In this document: piece by piece, positions 1-6,178 of the stretch | Numbering within the stretch: position 1 is the stretch's first letter | How the letters are laid out: each line of letters opens with the position of its first letter | Assembly (NCBI GenBank): GCA_023415055.1 | Contig: JAEZLZ010000067.1 | Coordinates: forward strand, 1 to 6,300 | Direction: 5' to 3' | DNA from: Bacillota bacterium | GTDB taxonomy: Bacteria; Bacillota; Clostridia; Lachnospirales; Lachnospiraceae | Length of the DNA stretch: 6,300 nucleotides | Position numbers and translations under genes: made by a program | Notes under the pieces: model-generated | Told to the model about the DNA's origin: nothing | Database searches by the model: none | What the model saw: only the letters and a program-made list of their open reading frames with translations

Positions 1-1
1 G

Positions 2-1834
2 CGCAGGCTCCGCGGTGGGAAGGGCGGGGGCGGGGGAGTCGGCGTCGTCATGCGCTACACCCTGCTCCTGCTCACGTTGCAGCAGTTCGAGCGCGCAGCC
101 GGCCTCGTGTGCGCGCTCGAGAGCTGGCGCAGGCGTGCCCTGCCGGACGCGGAGCCTGTCACGATCGGTCTGTGGGTCGGTCGGTCCGGTACACCGAACA
201 CCCACGAGGACGCGTCCGCGGCGCTCAAGTGCCTGCGCGACGGACGGTCGACCGGCGAGCACGGGAATCCTCGCCAGCTCCTGTCGTGCCCGTGGTGCGG
301 TACTGCGCTGTCGCACGCCGCGTACTCCCTCGATCGTGGTGCGCCGCGACGGCTGCGTGTGCGCTGCCCGGGGGATCGATGCGAGTTCCGTGACGGGCTC
401 CCGGTCCTGCTCGTCGACGAGGACGTCTACGACGTCCGACCGTCGCTCCTCATCGGGACCGTGGACAAGTTCGCGATGATGGCGTGGAACCCCAAGGTCC
501 GGCGCATCCTCGGATCCGACGGCGCCGTCGAGCCACCTGACCTCATCGTCCAGGACGAGCTCCATCTCATCAGTGGCCCCCTCGGCACGTTGGTCGGGCT
601 CTACGAGACAGCCGTCGACGCCGCGGCGACCGGCGTCGCGCGCCCGAAGATCGTGGCATCGACCGCCACGATCCGGCGGGCCAGGGACCAGGTGAAGGCT
701 GTCTTCGACCGGGAGACACGCCAGTTCCCGCCGCCCGGCATCGACCCGGGGGACAGCTTCTTCGCGGTGGAGGCTCCGGCGGAGGAGCTGCCCGCACGGC
801 AGTACGTGGGTGTGCTCGCACCGGGCACGAGCCACGCAACGTTGCTCGTCCGGTCGTACGCGGCGCTGCTCCAGGCCGGCAAGGACCTCGACGCGCCGCA
901 CGAGGTCAAGGACGCCTACTGGACGTTGCTGGGGTACTTCAACAGCCTCCGGGTGCTGGGCGCCGCGTTCATCCAGTCGATCGCCGACGTCCCGGCGAGG
1001 GTCCCCGTCGTCGCACGCAGGTCGGGTTCCGAGGCGCGCGAGGTCAAGGAACCGAAGGAGCTCACCTCCCGCGTGCCCTCCGACGAGGTCCCGCAGCGTC
1101 TCAAGGAGCTGCGCACGTCGATGGGGGACGAGGACTGCCAGGACATCGTCCTGGCGACGAACATGATCTCGGTCGGCGTCGACGTGGACCGGCTCGGTCT
1201 CATGGTCGTCATGGGGCAGCCGCAGACGACGTCCGAGTACATCCAGGCCACGAGCCGCGTGGGCCGGAGACACCCGGGCCTGGTCGTGACCTTGTACAAC
1301 TCGGCGCGGACGAGGGATCTCTCGCACTACGAGTCCTTCGTGCCGTACCACCGGGCGCTCTACCGCCAGGTCGAGGCCACCGGTGCGACCCCGTTCGCGC
1401 CGCGCGCCGTGGACCGCGGATTGCACGGGGTGCTCGTCTCTCTCGTCCGGCTTCTCGTGCCGGGCGCTTCCGAGGACACCGCTATCGCGGCCGTCACCGA
1501 CGAGGCGGCGACGAAGAGCATCCGCGAGATCGTTCGTGAGCGGGTGCGCGACGTGGCGCCGGAGGAGGAGCAGCGTGTGCTGGACGCTCTCGACGCGCTG
1601 GTCGAGAACTGGAGGGACGCCGTCAACGACCGACGGGTCCAGAAGTACGCCTCCTGGACGGCCCCGATGGGGGCGCTCATCGTGCCTGCCGGTGGCTCGC
1701 CGTTCGGGCGGCAGGAGAACCAGCTCGACCAGTTCCCGGTGAGCGAACCGGCGTGGCCGACTCTCACGAGTCTGCGGAACGTCGACGCCACCAGCTCGCT
1801 CTACCAGACGCGGAGGAAGCACAGTGGCCAGTAG
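2..1834 (+). CDS. drmA: DrmA, DISARM SF2 helicase (5' truncated by window edge)
   Basis: C-terminal ~610 residues of the DISARM helicase DrmA. The frame is open to the first base, and the sequence before the internal ATG at 50 already reads as protein (Gly-rich, then MRYTLLLLTLQQFERA), so 50 is not the true start; Walker A and the N-terminus lie upstream. Visible in order: a Cys cluster (CPWC about 286-297, then CPGDRC about 365-382) that may bind zinc; a Walker B variant DELH at 554-565; helicase motif III STAT at 659-670; and motifs V-VI, NMISVGVDVDR at 1160-1192 and QATSRVGR at 1244-1267. In the family, DrmA and DrmB form the core complex that acts on phage DNA as a DNA-dependent ATPase. 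It overlaps drmB by 11 nt, implying co-translation. Family identity is strong; ATPase activity is inferred because motif I is not in the window. Confidence 0.93.
   Translation, partial: RRLRGGKGGGGGVGVVMRYTLLLLTLQQFERAAGLVCALESWRRRALPDAEPVTIGLWVGRSGTPNTHEDASAALKCLRDGRSTGEHGNPRQLLSCPWCGTALSHAAYSLDRGAPRRLRVRCPGDRCEFRDGLPVLLVDEDVYDVRPSLLIGTVDKFAMMAWNPKVRRILGSDGAVEPPDLIVQDELHLISGPLGTLVGLYETAVDAAATGVARPKIVASTATIRRARDQVKAVFDRETRQFPPPGIDPGDSFFAVEAPAEELPARQYVGVLAPGTSHATLLVRSYAALLQAGKDLDAPHEVKDAYWTLLGYFNSLRVLGAAFIQSIADVPARVPVVARRSGSEAREVKEPKELTSRVPSDEVPQRLKELRTSMGDEDCQDIVLATNMISVGVDVDRLGLMVVMGQPQTTSEYIQATSRVGRRHPGLVVTLYNSARTRDLSHYESFVPYHRALYRQVEATGATPFAPRAVDRGLHGVLVSLVRLLVPGASEDTAIAAVTDEAATKSIREIVRERVRDVAPEEEQRVLDALDALVENWRDAVNDRRVQKYASWTAPMGALIVPAGGSPFGRQENQLDQFPVSEPAWPTLTSLRNVDATSSLYQTRRKHSGQ
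1812..1819 (+). promoter_or_regulatory. Ribosome binding site of drmB inside drmA
   Basis: GGAGGAAG lies just before the end of drmA. Its GGAGG core sits 7 nt upstream of the GTG at 1824, which supports that GTG as the drmB start and indicates translational coupling to drmA. Confidence 0.8.
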
Positions 1835-3560
1835 GGCGATCGGGGAGGCCCGGCAGAGCCAGCTCGTCACGACGTACGGGGTCGGGAGCCTCTTTCCCGC
1901 CGAGGACCAGAGCTTCGTCGTCATGGGGATCGAGTACTGGCCCTCCACATCACCCCGTCTCGACGAGCCTCGTCTCGCGCGGGCGCTCGGAGTGACCCAC
2001 TTCCGCACGCCGGCGGCAGGCCTGCGTGGAGGCGACGTGCCGGTCATGCGGTTCCCGCTGGCGCACTACTGCCCGAAGTGCCACGGCCTGGGCCCGCTCA
2101 ACAGGCTTCAGGACCAGCAAACGATGTGGTGCAAGCAGTGCCAGGGCGCTCGGCTCGTCCCGTCCCGATTCGTGGCGTGCTGCGACGCGGGGCACATCGA
2201 GGACTTCCCGTACTACCAATGGGTGCATCGTGGCGAGGAGGCGGAGTCTCAGAGCGCTGACGAGCACAGGCTGAATCTCCGGATGCTCGGGCGGTCGTCG
2301 TCGCTCTCCGACATCGTCATCGGCTGCTCGTGCGGTGTCCAGGCCAAGACGCTGAACGGGGCCTTCGGTCGGAACGCGCTGCCTCCGGTGCGTCGATGCA
2401 GTGGTCGTCGCCCCTGGCTCGAGACGGACGCGTCCGACTGCGACCGCCCGTTGCGTGCCCTCCAGCGAGGGTCGTCGAACGTGTGGTTCGCAGCCATGCG
2501 CTCGACGATCTCCATCCCGCCGTGGTCGACTGCTGCCGCATCGTTCGTCGACCGGCACTGGATGGTCCTCGAGCACCTGCCCGAGGACGCCCTGTCGGCG
2601 ACGCTCGCGCGGATGGTTGAGAACTCCCCGGGTGTGACGGTGGACGCCGTGCGTGCGATCATCGCGCAGCGTCGCGGTCTCGCAGCGCGCAGCGCTCTCA
2701 CCGAGGCCGAGCTCCGGCACGACGAGTACAACGCGCTGTGCGCGGGTACGGGGCCGGGCGCATCCCTCGACACGTTCATCTGCGAGGCGCAGGAGGTCGA
2801 CGCCTCGGTCGCTGACGAGGTTGTCCAGGTCTCGGCGGTCCACCGGCTGCGCGAGGTCCGTGCACTGGCGGGTTTCTCGCGCGTGACACCTGCGGTGCCG
2901 CGAGTCGACGACTCGGGTGAGGATGTGGGCGCCGCAGGCTTGTCACCGTTGAGCGAGGCGCCACTGCCCTGGCTCCCCGCCGTGGAGGTGCACGGCGAAG
3001 GCGTCTTCGTCAGGCTCCGGGAGGACCGGCTCGCCGAGTGGGAGCGCACGGCCGCGGCCCGTGGCCGGGCCGATGCGATCACCATGGCGCAGGCCCGCAG
3101 GGACAGGGCAGCGGGACGACCCGCGTCGCCACCCGTGGCGCCGAGGACAGTCGTGCTGCACACCCTCGCGCACATGCTCGTCAACGAGCTGAGCCTGCAC
3201 GCCGGGTACCCGGCCTCGGCGCTGCGTGAACGGCTCTACGCCGCTCCGGGGCAAGCGGGGATCCTCGTGTACACCGCGTCGTCCGACTCCGCCGGGAGCC
3301 TGGGAGGGCTGGCTGCGCTGGCCAGGGAGCGCGTCTTCGCGCCGATCTTCCGCACCGCGATCGAGCACGGCCGGTGGTGCTCCTCCGACCCCGTCTGCGC
3401 GGAGTCGCGCGGATCGGGCACCGACAATCTCAATCTCGCAGCCTGTCACGCGTGTGTGCTCCTGCCCGAGACCAGCTGCGAGCACCGCAATGTCCTCCTC
3501 GACCGGGTCGCCGTCGTCGGGAGCCAGGAAGTCCCCGATGCCGCCCTCTTCCCGGCGTGA
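1824..3560 (+). CDS. drmB: DrmB, DISARM DUF1998-containing protein
   Basis: Full-length DrmB of 578 residues, starting at a GTG with a good Shine-Dalgarno and overlapping the end of drmA. The N-terminus (RQSQLVTTYGVGSLFP) is the usual DrmB opening. A zinc-ribbon-like pair of CxxC motifs follows (C83/C86 and C103/C106), then ACCDAGHIEDFP (about 118-129), a hallmark of the family. The DUF1998 region starts near HTLAHML (H446) and ends in a second Cys-rich cluster (C519, C525, C541, C544, C552, H554) that could bind another metal ion. The middle part, about 230-430, is helical and shows no motif I recognise. In known DISARM systems DrmB partners DrmA in a core complex required for defence; its own biochemical role is not evident from sequence. 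The last 23 nt overlap the methyltransferase gene. No frameshift or missing metal ligand is visible. Confidence 0.93.
   Translation: MASRAIGEARQSQLVTTYGVGSLFPAEDQSFVVMGIEYWPSTSPRLDEPRLARALGVTHFRTPAAGLRGGDVPVMRFPLAHYCPKCHGLGPLNRLQDQQTMWCKQCQGARLVPSRFVACCDAGHIEDFPYYQWVHRGEEAESQSADEHRLNLRMLGRSSSLSDIVIGCSCGVQAKTLNGAFGRNALPPVRRCSGRRPWLETDASDCDRPLRALQRGSSNVWFAAMRSTISIPPWSTAAASFVDRHWMVLEHLPEDALSATLARMVENSPGVTVDAVRAIIAQRRGLAARSALTEAELRHDEYNALCAGTGPGASLDTFICEAQEVDASVADEVVQVSAVHRLREVRALAGFSRVTPAVPRVDDSGEDVGAAGLSPLSEAPLPWLPAVEVHGEGVFVRLREDRLAEWERTAAARGRADAITMAQARRDRAAGRPASPPVAPRTVVLHTLAHMLVNELSLHAGYPASALRERLYAAPGQAGILVYTASSDSAGSLGGLAALARERVFAPIFRTAIEHGRWCSSDPVCAESRGSGTDNLNLAACHACVLLPETSCEHRNVLLDRVAVVGSQEVPDAALFPA
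3526..3531 (+). promoter_or_regulatory. Ribosome binding site of drmMII inside drmB
   Basis: AGGAAG, 6 nt upstream of the ATG at 3538. It decides the methyltransferase start: the same frame is open back to 3226, but that stretch is antisense-like, Ser/Arg/Pro-rich sequence lying over conserved DUF1998 codons. A GTG at 3580 is a weaker alternative start with no comparable ribosome binding site. Confidence 0.7.
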
Positions 3561-4620
3561 CGCCGTCGCCAGCGAGAACGTGGTCCCCGTCCTCGACCTC
3601 TTCGCCGGAGCGGGTGGCCTGACCGCCGGCTTCGTCTCCACCGGGCGCTTCAGGTCCGTGGGCGCCGTCGAGCGTGACCCGCAGGCCGCCGCCACCTATG
3701 CGCTCAACCACGGCGAGCATGTCGTGGTCGGGGACATCGCGCAGTACGCCGAGGGCTCGTTCCCGCGTGCCGAGGTCGTTCTCGGCGGTCCGCCGTGCCA
3801 AGGCTTCTCGCTGCTGGGCAAGCGTGATTCGGACGACCCGCGCAACCGGATGTGGCAGCACTACCTCCGTGTTCTCGAGCGGGTCCGTCCGGCATTCTTC
3901 GTCATGGAGAACGTGCCGCAGTTCCTCGAGTCACCGGAGTACCGGGCGCTTGCTGCGGAGGCATCTCGAGGAGGGCGCCTTCAGGGCTGGTCCCTCGAGG
4001 CATGGGTGCTCAACGCCGCTGATCATGGCGGGGCGCAGAATCGGCGACGGGCATTCCTGGTCGGCCGCCGCGCAGGCACCCGCCCGTTGGGGCGGCCTGA
4101 CCTCGACGCTCGGCGGACGTGCCTCGCCGACGTGCTCGCGGATGTGGATGTCCGTCCTTCTGCGGCACGGCTGCCCGAGTCGTGGGTCGAGGTGAACGGC
4201 GCGCTCCACCCTGGCGCGTTCAAGAGCCACGACCTCCACTTCATGCCTGCCGCGACCGCGTTGTCCCGTGCGCGCTACGAGTCGATCCCGTACGGCGGCA
4301 GTCGCAGGGATCTTCCCGACCGCCTGCTCGCGGAGTGCTGGCGCGGCAACACGCGCGGCGCGAGCGACGTCATGGGCCGCCTCGTCTGGGAGCGGCCGGC
4401 GGTCACAGTCCGGACCGAGTTCTACCGACCCGAGAAGGGGCGTTTCCTCCACCCGACCGAGCACCGCCCGATCACTCACTTGGAGGCCGCTCGTATCCAG
4501 GGGTTCCCCGACGACTACCTGTGGGCAGGGACCCGTGCATCGATCGCGCGACAGATCGGGAACGCTGTGCCACCTCCTCTGGCTCGCGCGGTGGCGGGCA
4601 GACTGGCAGAGCGCCTGTGA
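3538..4620 (+). CDS. drmMII: DrmMII, DISARM C5-cytosine DNA methyltransferase
   Basis: A 360-residue S-adenosylmethionine-dependent DNA (cytosine-5) methyltransferase with all the main family motifs in canonical order. Motif I is LDLFAGAGG (about 19-27, AdoMet binding). Motif IV is GGPPCQGFS with catalytic C87. Motif VI is MENV with E124. Motif VIII is QNRRR (167-171). Motif IX is RPAVTVRTE (from 286). Motif X is IGNAVPPPLA (about 340-349). The target recognition region falls between VIII and IX, about 175-285, so the recognised sequence cannot be read off. In class 2 DISARM this enzyme marks host DNA as self; the Bacillus enzyme modifies CCWGG, but that specificity should not be assumed here. 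It overlaps drmB by 23 nt and ends the tightly packed block. A stand-alone methyltransferase or restriction-modification origin is possible, but the drmA-drmB context makes DrmMII much more likely. Confidence 0.9.
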   Translation: MPPSSRRDAVASENVVPVLDLFAGAGGLTAGFVSTGRFRSVGAVERDPQAAATYALNHGEHVVVGDIAQYAEGSFPRAEVVLGGPPCQGFSLLGKRDSDDPRNRMWQHYLRVLERVRPAFFVMENVPQFLESPEYRALAAEASRGGRLQGWSLEAWVLNAADHGGAQNRRRAFLVGRRAGTRPLGRPDLDARRTCLADVLADVDVRPSAARLPESWVEVNGALHPGAFKSHDLHFMPAATALSRARYESIPYGGSRRDLPDRLLAECWRGNTRGASDVMGRLVWERPAVTVRTEFYRPEKGRFLHPTEHRPITHLEAARIQGFPDDYLWAGTRASIARQIGNAVPPPLARAVAGRLAERL

Positions 4621-4879
4621 CCTGGTCGGCCCGTCGAGGGGTTGAGCGGACAGGCTCGGGCTTGCCACGGTCGCGTAGGGCGGTCGCGCGATGACGTGGC
4701 TGAGTGCCCTTCGTTCGACTCGACTTAGCCGGTCGGTGTACGCCCCGTCGGTGCATGTTGCCCCGAAGTGCCTCGATGTCCGTCCGTCCGGGCGGTGCAG
4801 CGGGCACGACTCGCGTCGTTGACGTCCAGGCGACCGCGACGGTTGCGCACCACCAGGCGCAAGGGTCAGGTCCCTGCCC
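4621..4879. other. Intergenic gap after the DISARM core
   Basis: No convincing coding frame on either strand; the open frames here are shadows with irregular codon use. Visible structure is limited to an octamer repeated directly (CGGTCGCG at 4668-4675 and 4681-4688) and a short inverted repeat, ACGAC-tcgc-GTCGT, at 4806-4819. The inverted repeat could be a small operator or could be chance in GC-rich DNA. No T-tailed terminator is present. A promoter for the following gene would be expected here, but I see no clear -35/-10 pair. Confidence 0.45.
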
Positions 4880-4883
4880 GGAG
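4880..4883 (+). promoter_or_regulatory. Ribosome binding site for the ATG at 4892
   Basis: GGAG, 8 nt before ATG 4892 and 11 nt before a second in-frame ATG at 4895. It supports translation beginning in this frame, which matters because the C-terminal half of the gene is in another frame. Confidence 0.5.
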
Positions 4884-4891
4884 CTGCCATC

Positions 4892-5444
4892 ATGATGTCG
4901 GACCGTGACCTGGAGGGGCTCGTCGCGCAGATCGCCCACGCGAACCGCCAGCTGGCGGACCTGCGAGCTCGCGGCGCCGCATCCAGTGGCGCTGGCGCCG
5001 GTCCGCCACTCGATCGACGACTTGTACGGACAGGTGGAGTCGGTGCTGGCGATGCGTCCCGTGAAAGTGCCGCGTGCGACCCACCGTCCTGTACCTGAGC
5101 CCCAACGCTCGCTACCCGCACGACGAGCCTCGCCTTCCCGGCGCCTCGCGCCTCCCGCGCCATCGGCGCCTGCCGAGCGGCGCGCGACGGCGTCGCGAGA
5201 GACCCCCGCCGGGCCCGGGGAGTCTCGGGCAGACGTGCGACCCTTGGCCCAGACCGCACTGGCAGACCGCATCGCCGAGCATCTTCGATCGGGAGCGGGT
5301 ATGACGGCTCGGGAACTGCGCGCGGCTCTGCAGGGCGACGCCGGAGAGGTGGTCACGCGCAGAGAGGGCAATGCCGTGCTCTACGGCGACCAGATGTTCC
5401 GCCGGGACGATTCGACGCGACCTGTGTGGCGCCTGCGTTCGTGA
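4892..5444 (+). pseudogene. Small helix plus winged-helix protein, apparently split by a +1 frameshift
   Basis: I do not recognise this as a named family. The frame from ATG 4892 has a good ribosome binding site and begins MMSDRDLEGLVAQIAHANRQ, an amphipathic helix with coiled-coil character, but after about residue 30 it becomes low-complexity and stops at 5098. From about 4970-5007 the frame one base later reads as plausible protein: SIDDLYGQVESVLAM, then a Pro/Arg/Ala-rich linker, then a folded C-terminal domain to TGA 5444. Joining the two gives about 183 residues. The switch zone is a GC-rich run (near 4966-4990) and needs one extra base to be skipped. This could be a true inactivating indel, a sequencing error in GC-rich DNA, or less likely programmed +1 frameshifting. 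The C-terminal half alone may still be translated from an internal start (see next entry). The gene follows drmMII on the same strand. Confidence 0.5.
4905..5444 (+). CDS. Winged-helix-domain hypothetical protein (C-terminal frame of the split gene)
   Basis: This is the uninterrupted reading of the C-terminal half: 179 codons from GTG 4905, or 131 from ATG 5052. The first ~25 residues from 4905 are Arg/Ser/Thr-rich and look like an out-of-frame shadow of the helix encoded in the other frame, so 4905 is probably not a native start. Residues ~34-50 (HSIDDLYGQVESVLAM) look structured. Residues ~52-115 are a Pro/Arg/Ala-rich, probably disordered linker. Residues ~117-178 form a compact domain: a helix (LADRIAEHL), a second helix (TARELRAAL), a third segment with NAVLYGDQMF, and a final strand pair ending RPVWRL. 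This pattern fits a small winged helix, superficially like Z-alpha-type domains with their helix-NxxLY-wing-P-x-W layout. DNA or RNA binding is inference. No catalytic motif is visible. Confidence 0.4.
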   Translation: MTWRGSSRRSPTRTASWRTCELAAPHPVALAPVRHSIDDLYGQVESVLAMRPVKVPRATHRPVPEPQRSLPARRASPSRRLAPPAPSAPAERRATASRETPAGPGESRADVRPLAQTALADRIAEHLRSGAGMTARELRAALQGDAGEVVTRREGNAVLYGDQMFRRDDSTRPVWRLRS

Positions 5445-5540
5445 ATCAGGACGCGCCTCGCCCGCGGCTCGCTGCGCCATCCGCGGACGGTCGACGGATG
5501 ACGCGCGGAACGTGTGGCCGGTTGGCTTCGGGTCCACCGT

Positions 5541-5559
5541 CGCCGTCAGCCAGACGGCG
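5541..5559 (+). terminator. Hairpin between the two small genes, possible U-less terminator
   Basis: CGCCGTC-agcca-GACGGCG forms a perfect 7-bp GC-rich stem with a 5-nt loop in the 189-nt gap between 5444 and 5634. No T-run follows, so it is not a classical intrinsic terminator; actinobacterial U-less hairpins or chance are both possible. I see nothing else convincing in that gap. Confidence 0.2.
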
Positions 5560-5633
5560 GGGAGCGTGTTCCAGCCGGGTGAACGCGGTCTCTGCCTCTA
5601 GCTCGTCGTGGCCGAAGCCGCGAAGCTGCTCGC

Positions 5634-5894
5634 ATGGCAGTGCGCGACGTCCTGCGGGATTGGTTGGTTGAGGCCCTCGAGTCGCTGGGCGGCTCAGGAT
5701 CGGTTCTCGAGGTGAGCCAGGAGGTCTGGCGGCTACACCAGCGGGAGATCGAGAGCACCGGCGACTTGCTCTACAGCTGGCAGTACGACCTTCGCTGGGC
5801 GGCGACCGCGCTTCGGAAGACCGGGGTCCTGGCTGAGAACTCGAGGGGCGAGCCCTGGACCCTGGCGCGGGCAGGGCGCGCGAGGGCCGAGTAG
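5634..5894 (+). CDS. Small stand-alone Mrr_N-like winged-helix protein
   Basis: An 86-residue protein resembling the N-terminal winged helix of Mrr-type restriction enzymes (Mrr_N), but with no nuclease domain after it. Seen in order: helix VRDVLRDWLVEALESLGG (residues 3-20); SVLEVSQEVWRLHQREI (23-39); the segment YSWQYDLRWAATALRKTG (47-64), matching the family layout of a Trp-rich turn and recognition helix; and a wing/strand with ENSRGEPWTLARAGR (68-82), like the GxWxLTxxGR ending of Mrr_N domains. Mrr_N domains bind DNA and usually recruit a C-terminal PD-(D/E)xK nuclease; here only binding, not cleavage, can be proposed. ATG 5634 has no clear Shine-Dalgarno, so the start is less secure than the domain; a GTG at 5640 is an alternative. 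Lying 189 nt after a second wHTH protein and near a DISARM core, it may be a regulator or accessory factor, or a remnant of a type IV restriction gene. Confidence 0.6.
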   Translation: MAVRDVLRDWLVEALESLGGSGSVLEVSQEVWRLHQREIESTGDLLYSWQYDLRWAATALRKTGVLAENSRGEPWTLARAGRARAE

Positions 5895-5901
5895 CGCCAC
5901 C

Positions 5902-5920
5902 GCGCCGGACAGTCCGCCGC
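5902..5920 (+). terminator. Imperfect hairpin just after the Mrr_N-like gene
   Basis: GCGcCGGA-cag-TCCGcCGC begins 7 nt after the stop codon at 5894. It pairs 4 bp, has one C-C mismatch, then 3 more bp. There is no T-tract. Its position suits a terminator, but the stem is short and the call is weak. From here to about 6013 I see no gene. Confidence 0.2.
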
Positions 5921-6013
5921 ACCGGGAGCGGCGAGGGGGCTCCGCGCGAGCGCGCCGCAATGCGATCGGCGGACGGTGTTGCTTCGGGCTTCCTGCTGCG
6001 GCGTTCCTCACCG

Positions 6014-6160
6014 TCACGTGGACGACCGCGAACTGGCCCTGCCCGGGTGTGCCCAGCGACCCCGCACGCGACGCACGAGCTCAGGCATACGCCCCCTGAG
6101 CGTGGCCCGCACGAAGTCCGCCCGGACCTTGTCATCGTGGTGCGCGACGAGGGTCCGCAT
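6014..6160 (-). CDS. Short hypothetical frame, possibly a gene fragment
   Basis: A 48-codon frame from ATG 6160 down to the stop at 6014-6016, beginning MRTLVAHHDDKVRADFVRAT. Its third positions are strongly G/C and the composition is mixed, with alternating charged and hydrophobic residues that would form helices, unlike the Ser/Arg/Pro-rich shadows around it. It lies in the same frame as the transposase end at 6179-6300, separated by that gene's TGA and six sense codons. I do not recognise the protein. It could be a small gene, the remnant of one cut by the insertion, or chance in GC-rich DNA. No clear ribosome binding site is seen. An overlapping + strand frame (5960-6199) has more irregular codon use and was not preferred. 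Confidence 0.25.
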   Translation of the reverse strand: MRTLVAHHDDKVRADFVRATLRGRMPELVRRVRGRWAHPGRASSRSST

Positions 6161-6178
6161 CCGCTGGATCTTGACGGC

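Noticed and set aside
50..52. ATG at 50 as the start of drmA
   Set aside because: The frame is open to the window start and the preceding codons read as conserved Gly-rich DrmA-like sequence, so the gene extends upstream.
1950..3184. Long - strand open frames opposite drmB
   Set aside because: They lie wholly within drmB, whose + strand frame has clear family motifs and coding-like third positions.
3226..3537. N-terminal extension of the methyltransferase from GTG 3226
   Set aside because: It overlaps conserved DUF1998 codons, is Ser/Arg/Pro-rich with shadow-like composition, and a well-placed ribosome binding site supports ATG 3538.
4819..4847. TTGACG as a -35 box for the gene at 4892
   Set aside because: The region 17-18 nt downstream (GTTGCG) does not resemble a -10 element.
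3931..5259. Long - strand open frame of 442 codons
   Set aside because: It is antisense to the conserved methyltransferase and the small downstream gene, with Arg/Ser/Pro/Ala-rich sequence and no recognisable motif: a typical shadow in high-GC DNA.
5446..6135. Long - strand open frame of 229 codons opposite the Mrr_N-like gene
   Set aside because: Only its last ~60 codons (antisense of 5446-5633) look somewhat protein-like. Third-position GC there is about background and the rest is low-complexity. A decayed gene fragment cannot be excluded.
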